This document shows positions 7,721-13,057 of a stretch of 19,558 nt of DNA, in pieces. The stretch spans positions 1 through 19,558 of the forward strand of contig DATKLX010000107.1 of the NCBI GenBank assembly GCA_035542155.1. The letters run 5' to 3'. Source of the stretch: DATKLX01 sp035542155. Its GTDB lineage: Bacteria > Chloroflexota > Anaerolineae > Anaerolineales > Anaerolineaceae. Position numbers and translations under genes: made by a program. Each line of letters opens with the position of its first letter. Within the stretch, counting starts at the first letter, position 1. Below the pieces are notes generated by a model that saw only the letters and a program-made list of their open reading frames with translations, made no database searches and was not told the DNA's origin.

Positions 7721-8692
7721 TCATACCTTGTGATTTTGGTGCACCTGGAACCATTGCACCGTTTCATGGATCGTCTCAGCCAGTGGTGTTGCGCGCAGGC
7801 CAAAGGCCTCCTCGAAGCAGCTAGCGTCGAGGATGAACGGCTCCTCGAATTCATAGGCCATCTCGGCGACCTCGCGCAGCACAGGGTTGAAGAGGCCTAC
7901 AAGCCCAACCAGCCAGCCGGGAGCGGCTTGCAGGCGGACCTTGCGCCCGATCTCGGTTTCGATCAACTCCACAATCTGGCGGGTTGACACCGTTTCTGGG
8001 CTGGGGAGGTGCCAGGCCTTGCCCAACGCTTCATCGCGCTCGCCCAGGATCGTAAGAGCCCTGGCCACATCGCGGATGTAGGTGTAGGTATGGGGCAGAT
8101 CGGCGTTGCCGACGACCTGGGCCGGCTTTCCCTCCAAGGCCGTGGCAAAGATGCGCTCCCCGAGGGCTGAGTCAAGCACCCCCGGGCCAAAGAAATCAGC
8201 GGCGCGCCCGGCGGCTGCGCGCACCTTGCCCCTGGCGTGGGCTTCGAGCAGCTCTTCTGCCATGCGAGCGCGGGTGATGCCCTTGCGGGTTTTGGCCGCG
8301 TAGGGCAGGTCTTCACGGAGCGGCTGACCTCCGGTCGGACCGTACATGTACAGGTTTTCCATGACGATCAGCTTTGCCCCGGTAGAAGCGGCCCCGGCCA
8401 GGACGCCGGCCTGCAGGGCAGGAAACAGCTCTGGCCAGCGGGTATAGGGCGGGTTGGTGCAGTTGTAGACCACGTCTGCCCCGGCGCAAAGGAGACGGGT
8501 AGAATCCAGGTCGGCGGCATTTCCGGCGGCGATTTCTACCCCGGCCAGGGCATCCAGACCGGGAATCATCGGGAGTTTCCCGCTGCGGTTGATCAGGCGT
8601 ACTATCTTGCCGCGGGTGGAGAGTTCTTTGGCCAGGCTGCGCCCTACGGGACCGGCGCCGAAGATCACGTGCACTTCATTTGATAGAGACAT
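7721..8692 (-). CDS. atypical SDR: NAD(P)-dependent epimerase/dehydratase-like protein
   Basis: A 323-residue extended-SDR-like protein. The Rossmann nucleotide site is FGAGPVGRSLA (residues 11-21), with a basic NRSG after beta-2 that favours NADP(H). VVYNCTNPPY and LIVMENLYMYGP match the strands that normally lead to the active site. The usual catalytic YxxxK is not seen in the expected place: the segment after EDLPYAAK reads KGITRARMAEELLEA. It may therefore be an NmrA-like sensor or a diverged oxidoreductase rather than a sugar epimerase. The ATG at 8692 is chosen over upstream TTG 8758 because AGGAAA lies about eight bases before it. It follows the WHG-type TetR gene by 106 bases on the same strand, so it is probably that repressor's target. 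Confidence 0.85.
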   Translation of the reverse strand: MSLSNEVHVIFGAGPVGRSLAKELSTRGKIVRLINRSGKLPMIPGLDALAGVEIAAGNAADLDSTRLLCAGADVVYNCTNPPYTRWPELFPALQAGVLAGAASTGAKLIVMENLYMYGPTGGQPLREDLPYAAKTRKGITRARMAEELLEAHARGKVRAAAGRAADFFGPGVLDSALGERIFATALEGKPAQVVGNADLPHTYTYIRDVARALTILGERDEALGKAWHLPSPETVSTRQIVELIETEIGRKVRLQAAPGWLVGLVGLFNPVLREVAEMAYEFEEPFILDASCFEEAFGLRATPLAETIHETVQWFQVHQNHKV

Positions 8693-8798
8693 TTTTTCAT
8701 TTCCTGGCAGCGCCCAACAGGCGCGCTGCATCGCTCCACCTGCGGACAGGGGAGTCAATCATCTTGTTTTGATTTCCAGAATCAGCGATCTGGATTGG

Positions 8799-9524
8799 CT
8801 ATGGACCAGGAGCCGCTTGCCGCTTCAATCCAAAAGCACGGAACATCTCTTCTAACTGAAGACGGTAAAAAGCATCCACGTCTCCGACAACCGGCTGGAG
8901 GTGGTTGAAGAGCTCGAGCATGATCACCCCATGCATGCGCGTCCAGCCTACCGCGGTCATGTAATGGGCGTTAAGGGGAAAATCGAGACCCATTTGCTGG
9001 TACGGCTCGGCCAAGCGGCGCATGGCAGCCTGCTGCTCGGCCGGTGGATCGCGTAGCCAGTCCGGCGGCTGGATCTCGCCGCTTTCCAGCGCGCGGGCCA
9101 GGATGCTGACGAAGGTCAGGTAGCTTCGCGATGCGGCGGGGACGGTCTTTTGGCCAGGCGCGACGTACCCGGGGATGGGCGTGCCGTAGATTAGGGCGAA
9201 ATCGGTGGGGTGATCCAGGGCCCATTGGCGGTAGGCCAGGCAGACCGCAAGCAATTGGCTGGGAGCGGGCTCATCCGCATGCAGATCGCGAGTCCCCTCA
9301 ACCTGCTCGCCCAGGCTGTTAAATGCGTCAAGAATCAGGTCGGTGATTAGGGCTTCCCGGCTGGGATAATAGTGGTATAGCGCCGGGGCAGTCATTTCCA
9401 TCATGCGCCCGATCGCGCGGATCGACAACCCTGAGCTTCCCTCTTGAGCCATCAGCTCACGTGCAGCGGCTTTGATCTCTTCGCGGATGGCATGATGTTG
9501 TTCTTCTTTTCGAGTCCTGGACAT
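8799..9524 (-). CDS. TetR/AcrR-family regulator with WHG-type C-terminal domain
   Basis: A 241-residue repressor. The N-terminal helix-turn-helix (LSIRAIGRMMEMTAPALYHYY, about residues 33-53) is followed by a ligand domain typical of the WHG subfamily: AYRQWALDHPTDFALIYGTPIPGY in the middle and WTRMHGVIMLELFNHL near the end. Members commonly control an adjacent oxidoreductase gene, which fits the SDR-like gene downstream. The ATG at 9524 has AGAGGA just before it. Transcription should start near 9570 from a consensus promoter (9577-9605) whose -10 and start lie within a 21-bp-arm palindrome, so autorepression is likely. The ligand is unknown. Confidence 0.93.
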   Translation of the reverse strand: MSRTRKEEQHHAIREEIKAAARELMAQEGSSGLSIRAIGRMMEMTAPALYHYYPSREALITDLILDAFNSLGEQVEGTRDLHADEPAPSQLLAVCLAYRQWALDHPTDFALIYGTPIPGYVAPGQKTVPAASRSYLTFVSILARALESGEIQPPDWLRDPPAEQQAAMRRLAEPYQQMGLDFPLNAHYMTAVGWTRMHGVIMLELFNHLQPVVGDVDAFYRLQLEEMFRAFGLKRQAAPGP

Positions 9525-9536
9525 CGATCCTCTTAT

Positions 9537-9582
9537 TATAATTCTTACATAGTTAAATAATTTTAACTATGTAAGAATTATA
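9537..9582. promoter_or_regulatory. perfect inverted repeat, 21-bp arms with 4-base spacer: probable TetR operator
   Basis: The arms 9537-9557 and 9562-9582 are exact reverse complements around a four-base centre. The core half-site reads TTACATAGTTAAA. The repeat covers the -10 and predicted transcription start of the WHG-type tetR gene and lies 13 bases upstream of its ATG. At this length it could bind two TetR dimers, as some family members do. It could also form a strong hairpin in RNA, but there is no T-run of terminator type. Confidence 0.8.
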
Positions 9583-9605
9583 CAGAGTTGTTTCAAGTTT
9601 GTCAA
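9577..9605 (-). promoter_or_regulatory. consensus sigma70 promoter of the tetR(WHG)-SDR unit
   Basis: On the minus strand TTGACA (9605-9600) and TATAAT (9582-9577) are separated by 17 bases, a full consensus match. The -10 lies inside the outer end of the palindrome at 9537-9582. Confidence 0.8.
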
Positions 9606-9614
9606 GCAGGAAAA

Positions 9615-9643
9615 TTGTCTCTTCCCCATTTCTGTGTTAATAT
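9615..9643 (+). promoter_or_regulatory. candidate promoter of the acetyl esterase gene
   Basis: TTGTCT (9615-9620), 17 bases, then TAATAT (9638-9643) on the plus strand. It is a fair but not strong match. It lies just outside the TetR palindrome, so TetR control of the esterase is not evident. Confidence 0.45.
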
Positions 9644-9663
9644 AAATCCATCTCCAAAACCTC

Positions 9664-9698
9664 AATCAGCAATCAGCAATCTAAAATCGAAAATCACC
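9664..9698 (+). repeat. five in-phase AATCNNN heptad repeats abutting the esterase start codon
   Basis: Five consecutive seven-base units begin with AATC: AATCAGC, AATCAGC, AATCTAA, AATCGAA, AATCACC. The last unit ends at the base before ATG 9699. No Shine-Dalgarno sequence is present, so the array occupies the place of the ribosome-binding site. Short tandem heptamer repeats of this sort are known from cyanobacteria; their presence here as a leader element is an observation only. Confidence 0.75.
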
Positions 9699-10676
9699 AT
9701 GTCCTTCTATGACTTCCCCCTCGAACAGCTCCAGACCTACCTGCCCTCGCGCGACGAGCCCGCAGACTTCGACGCCTTCTGGCAGGAGACCCTTGCCGAA
9801 GCGCGCCAATTCCCCCTTGAACCCGTTTTTCGCCCTGTTTCTACCGGGCTGCGCCGGATCGAGACCTTCGACGTGACCTTTCGCGGTTTTGGCGGGCAGC
9901 CAGTCAGGGCCTGGCTCAACCTGCCCCGCGAAAGGAGCGGACCATTGCCCTGCGTGGTCGAGTATATCGGCTACGGCGGCGGGCGAGCATTTCCTCACGA
10001 CTGGCTGCTTTACCCCAGCGCGGGCCTGGCGACCCTGGTGATGGACACCCGCGGGCAGGGCAGCGCCTGGTCGCCGGGGGACACACCCGACCAGGAGATC
10101 GAGCCGGGAAATCCGCAATATCCCGGGTTTATGACCCGTGGCATCCTCAATCCGCGCACCTATTATTACCGCCGCCTGATCACCGATGCCGTGCGGGCCC
10201 TGGAGACGGCTCGGTCGCATCCGGCGGTGGACCCGAAGCGGATCGCGGCTGCGGGGGGCAGTCAGGGCGGCGGGCTTTCCCTGGCGGTCGGCGGGTTGGA
10301 TCTGGCCCTCGCCGGGATCTTACCCGAGGTCCCGTTCCTCTGCCACTACCGCCGGGCAACGCAGATCACCGATGGTTATCCCTACCAGGAAATCGCCCAG
10401 TACTGCAAAATCCACCGCAACCAGGTCGACATGGTTTTTCGCACCCTCTCCTATTTTGATGGGCTGAATTTCGCGGTGCGCGCCAAAATACCGGCGCTGT
10501 TTTCGGTCGGGCTGATGGATGAGATCTGTCCCCCTTCAACCGTTTTCGCTGCCTACAATCACTACGCCGGTCTCAAACAGATCTGCGTGTACGAATACAA
10601 CCATCACGAGGGCGGTGGGACGCACCACGTCCAGGAGCGTCTCAAGTTTCTCGGCCGCCTCTGGCCGGAGGGTTAA
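9699..10676 (+). CDS. acetylxylan esterase / cephalosporin-C deacetylase family (CE7)
   Basis: A 325-residue cytoplasmic alpha/beta hydrolase of carbohydrate esterase family 7, which removes acetyl groups from xylo-oligosaccharides and similar small acetylated compounds. The catalytic triad is readable: Ser188 in GGSQGGG, Asp274 in VGLMDEICPP and His303 in YNHHEGGG. Length and residue numbers match, as I recall them, those of the Thermotoga maritima enzyme. The oxyanion-side motif YIGYGGGR and the family's RGQG (MDTRGQGSAW) are present. ATG 9699 is chosen because the protein then begins at the usual family N-terminus (FYDFPLEQLQTYLP); the frame opens further upstream only with a TTG inside the promoter region. 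No Shine-Dalgarno sequence precedes the start; heptad repeats do. The gene is monocistronic and ends with a strong terminator. Confidence 0.95.
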   Translation: MSFYDFPLEQLQTYLPSRDEPADFDAFWQETLAEARQFPLEPVFRPVSTGLRRIETFDVTFRGFGGQPVRAWLNLPRERSGPLPCVVEYIGYGGGRAFPHDWLLYPSAGLATLVMDTRGQGSAWSPGDTPDQEIEPGNPQYPGFMTRGILNPRTYYYRRLITDAVRALETARSHPAVDPKRIAAAGGSQGGGLSLAVGGLDLALAGILPEVPFLCHYRRATQITDGYPYQEIAQYCKIHRNQVDMVFRTLSYFDGLNFAVRAKIPALFSVGLMDEICPPSTVFAAYNHYAGLKQICVYEYNHHEGGGTHHVQERLKFLGRLWPEG

Positions 10677-10693
10677 AAGCTACCTCTATTTCT

Positions 10694-10722
10694 AAAAAGG
10701 AGGGTACAGCCCCTCCTTTTTT
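10694..10722 (+). terminator. intrinsic terminator after the acetyl esterase gene
   Basis: An 11-base stem (AAAAAGGAGGG with CCCTCCTTTTT) around the loop TACAGC, with the T-run forming the 3' arm and one further T. It lies 18 bases after the stop codon. The A-rich 5' arm also makes it usable from the opposite strand. Confidence 0.9.
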
Positions 10723-10763
10723 GATTCTCTTCATCTTCCCGGCATGTATATACACTATAATTT

Positions 10764-10791
10764 ATACCTACAATATATATAATGCAGGTAT
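10764..10791 (+). promoter_or_regulatory. AT-rich putative promoter with inverted repeat upstream of the hydrolase lipoprotein
   Basis: Two TATAAT hexamers occur (10756-10761 and 10778-10783) without a good -35 at the right distance. An inverted repeat ATACCTACA (10764-10772) and TGCAGGTAT (10783-10791), with one mismatch, flanks the AT core and could be an operator or an unusual promoter element. The binding protein is unknown. Confidence 0.35.
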
Positions 10792-10823
10792 TTGATCCGC
10801 TATTCTACAAGTGAGGGATGACG

Positions 10824-11837
10824 ATGAACTATTTTCAGAAGTATCTGGCTGAAGAGTTTGCCGAGGATTATCAGGAAGGGCGACTGAACCGCCGCCAGGC
10901 GATCAAACTCATCTCGTCGGTAACCGGCAGCGTGGTGATGGCTACTTCGATCCTGGCCGCCTGCGGTCCACGCGAAGCCCCGACCCAAATCGCATTCCCC
11001 GGAGGAACTGCGACGCCTACTGCCACATTCCAGCCGCCGACTCCTCCAGATACTCTCACCGAGGAACCGCCGGTCGATGAAAGCCCTACCGGCACTGCCC
11101 GGCCATCTCCTCAGGCCCAGGTGCAGGGCACGGTTTCCGTCGACGATCCAGCATTGGAGGCCAAAGCGATTTCCTTGGAGGGCGTCGGCGCAACCCTGAT
11201 GGGCTATCAAGCCGTCCCAAAGGGCAGCGGTCCCTTTCCGGTGGTGCTGGTTTGCCACGAGAACCGCGGGCTGACCCCGTATATCCAGGATGTTACCCGC
11301 CGCCTGGCCAAGGCAGGTTATGCGGCCCTGGCGGTGGATCTGCTTTCGCGCCAGGGTGGGACGTCCGCGCTGAGCGCGGACCAGATCCCAGGCGCGCTGG
11401 GGAACACCAATCCCGACCAGTTCGTCCAGGACTTTCTCAGCGGCTGGCAGTATCTCCAGAAACAGTCCTTTGCGCAGGCCAGGAAGGTGGGCATGGTCGG
11501 TTTTTGCTTTGGGGGAGGCGTCACCTGGTTGGTGGCCACCCGGATGCCCGAGCTGCGTGCTGCTGTACCTTATTACGGCCCGCTTCCGCCCGTCGCAGAT
11601 GTGCCTAAGATCCAGGCTGCAGTGCTGGCCTTTTACGGTGGAAAAGATACGCGTATCAATGGAGGGATTCCGCCGGTTGAAGAGGCCATGCAGAAAAACG
11701 GCAAGATCTTCGAAAAGGTGATCTATCCCGACGCAGACCATGCATTCCACAACGACACCGGACCCCGTTACAACCCCGAGGCCGCGCAGGATGCCTGGAA
11801 GCGCACCCTGGACTGGTTCCGGAGGTACCTGGACTAG
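10824..11837 (+). CDS. dienelactone-hydrolase-family lipoprotein
   Basis: A 337-residue exported alpha/beta hydrolase. The N-terminal part carries a twin-arginine pair (NRRQAIKLI), a hydrophobic stretch and the lipobox SILAAC, so it is probably a Tat-exported lipoprotein. A Pro/Thr/Ala-rich linker of about 60 residues follows. The catalytic domain has the dienelactone hydrolase triad: Cys228 in GFCFGGG, Asp in GGKDTR and His in DADHAFHN. The oxyanion region VVLVCHENRGL matches the family. A first ATG at 10818 touches GAGGG directly; the ATG at 10824 lies six bases from that Shine-Dalgarno sequence and is preferred. The substrate is unknown, since the family includes many esterases besides true dienelactone hydrolases. 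The next gene, lacI, has its own promoter, so linkage is uncertain. Confidence 0.92.
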   Translation: MNYFQKYLAEEFAEDYQEGRLNRRQAIKLISSVTGSVVMATSILAACGPREAPTQIAFPGGTATPTATFQPPTPPDTLTEEPPVDESPTGTARPSPQAQVQGTVSVDDPALEAKAISLEGVGATLMGYQAVPKGSGPFPVVLVCHENRGLTPYIQDVTRRLAKAGYAALAVDLLSRQGGTSALSADQIPGALGNTNPDQFVQDFLSGWQYLQKQSFAQARKVGMVGFCFGGGVTWLVATRMPELRAAVPYYGPLPPVADVPKIQAAVLAFYGGKDTRINGGIPPVEEAMQKNGKIFEKVIYPDADHAFHNDTGPRYNPEAAQDAWKRTLDWFRRYLD

Positions 11838-11861
11838 CATACCGCTGGAACCAGAAAAACC

Positions 11862-11906
11862 TTGAATTAATCCTGGAACTTCTCTATACTGTTGTAAGCG
11901 TTTACA
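11862..11906 (+). promoter_or_regulatory. lacI promoter with LacI-type operator at the transcription start
   Basis: TTGAAT (11862-11867), 17 bases, then TATACT (11885-11890). Two bases downstream begins TGTAAGCGTTTACA (11893-11906), a near-perfect palindrome with the central CG typical of LacI-family operators. It covers the expected start site near 11897, so autorepression by the adjacent LacI protein is likely. Confidence 0.8.
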
Positions 11907-11932
11907 CCATCGTTCCTGAGGAGCAGCGACGA

Positions 11933-12949
11933 ATGCCAAGACCGACCCTGCCCACAATTGAAGATGTCGCGGAACTGGCCGGAGTCTCGATTGCTACGGT
12001 GAGCCGGGTGGTGAATGGGACCGAGGTGGTCAGCGCTGCCACCGCGCGCAGGGTTCAAGAGGCGATCCGTCAATTGGGCTATTCCCCCCACTCCGCGGCG
12101 CGCAGCCTGGCCAGCCGGCGGACCAGCACTCTGGGTCTGATCCTCCCAGAGATCAGCGGGCCTTTTTTCTCACCGCTTCTACGCGGCATCGAGCTCGCTG
12201 CTCGTGAAGCTGGCCTGGAGTTGCTCGTGTATTCAACCCAGAACCGCAGCGCCGGGCGGGTGGGTGGGGCCCGGCCGATGGGACCGCATAATACGGATGG
12301 GCTGCTCGTATTCACGGGGGCTCTCCCCGAAGAGGAGCTGGCAGCGCTGGAAAAAGCGCATTTCCCGATGGTCCTCCTCCACCAATCCCCTCCAGAGAAA
12401 CTGGCTATTCCTGCGGTCGCCGTGGAAAACCGCGCTGGCGCACACCAGGTAGTCAGCCATCTGATCGATGCTCATGGATGCCAGCGGATTGCGTTTTTGA
12501 CCGGCCCCGAAGGACAGGAAGACGCGCGCTGGCGTTTCCGGGGATACTGTGAGACCCTGGCCGTCCACAACCTGGACCCAGATCCGGCTCTCATCGGTCA
12601 TGGTGAGTTCGACGAGCAAACCGCTTTTGAAACGGTGAGCGCCTGGATCCGCGGTGGGCTGCGCCCGGATGCCATTTTCGCAGCCGATGATACATCGGCG
12701 ATCGGCGCGCTGAACGCCCTCATTCGGGTCGGCCTGCGTGTTCCGGAGGAGGTAGCCCTGGTTGGGTTCGACGATATGGATATCTCCCGCTATCTCAGCC
12801 CACCTCTGACCACCGTTCGCGCGCCTGTGGAGGAAGTCGGCCGAACCGCCGCGGACCAGCTCATCCGTCTCATCCAGGGCCAGACAGTCGAGCCGCTTAT
12901 CCTGCTCCCCACCGAGCTGGTCGTCAGGCGGTCCTGTGGCTGCTCTTGA
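11933..12949 (+). CDS. LacI-family transcriptional regulator
   Basis: A 338-residue repressor of standard family length. The N-terminal helix-turn-helix and hinge read TIEDVAELAGVSIATVSRVV and AARSLASRRTSTLGLILPEI. The sugar-binding domain shows the usual signatures NTDGLLVF, PDAIFAADDTSAIGALNAL and VALVGFDDMDISRYLSPPLTTV, and the end VVRRSCGC is typical. GAGGAG lies nine bases before ATG 11933. The ligand is probably a sugar or nucleoside, as usual in the family. The target is not stated by sequence; the acetyl esterase and GH13 genes have no matching operator that I could find. A TGTAAGCGTTTACA site in its own promoter supports autoregulation. Confidence 0.95.
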   Translation: MPRPTLPTIEDVAELAGVSIATVSRVVNGTEVVSAATARRVQEAIRQLGYSPHSAARSLASRRTSTLGLILPEISGPFFSPLLRGIELAAREAGLELLVYSTQNRSAGRVGGARPMGPHNTDGLLVFTGALPEEELAALEKAHFPMVLLHQSPPEKLAIPAVAVENRAGAHQVVSHLIDAHGCQRIAFLTGPEGQEDARWRFRGYCETLAVHNLDPDPALIGHGEFDEQTAFETVSAWIRGGLRPDAIFAADDTSAIGALNALIRVGLRVPEEVALVGFDDMDISRYLSPPLTTVRAPVEEVGRTAADQLIRLIQGQTVEPLILLPTELVVRRSCGCS

Positions 12950-12969
12950 GATAGAGAACAGATCTTTCT

Positions 12970-12987
12970 GGTAGGGATTTCCCTACC
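12970..12987. repeat. perfect palindrome between convergent lacI and ATPase genes
   Basis: GGTAGGGA-TT-TCCCTACC is an exact 8-2-8 inverted repeat 20 bases after the lacI stop. It can form a seven-base hairpin with a four-base loop, but no T-run follows on either strand. A related site, TAGGAATATCCCTA, lies at 16649-16662 upstream of the response regulator gene. It could be a protein-binding site or a weak terminator. Confidence 0.55.
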
Positions 12988-12996
12988 TGTCTCGCT

Positions 12997-13023
12997 CAGC
13001 CGGATCCTGGCGAAGACCGGCTG
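12997..13023. terminator. possible bidirectional terminator hairpin between lacI and the ATPase gene
   Basis: CAGCCGG (12997-13003) and CCGGCTG (13017-13023) form a seven-base stem with a 13-base loop between two convergent genes. The nearest T-run (CTTTTTAT, 13039-13046) is 15 bases further along the plus strand, so termination activity is uncertain. Confidence 0.35.
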
Positions 13024-13057
13024 GAGCCAGAGCGTGGACTTTTTATAACGGCCCTGC

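Noticed and set aside
8693..8758. Upstream TTG start for the SDR-like gene
   Set aside because: The ATG at 8692 has a good AGGAAA site, and the Rossmann motif then begins at the normal distance from the N-terminus.
9537..9582. Palindrome as an intrinsic terminator or insertion-sequence end
   Set aside because: No T-run, no transposase or target duplication nearby, and its position on the -10 fits an operator better.
10800..11957. 385-codon minus-strand frame opposite the hydrolase lipoprotein
   Set aside because: It runs through the lacI promoter and operator and opposite a gene with a lipobox, linker and catalytic triad; no domain is seen in it.
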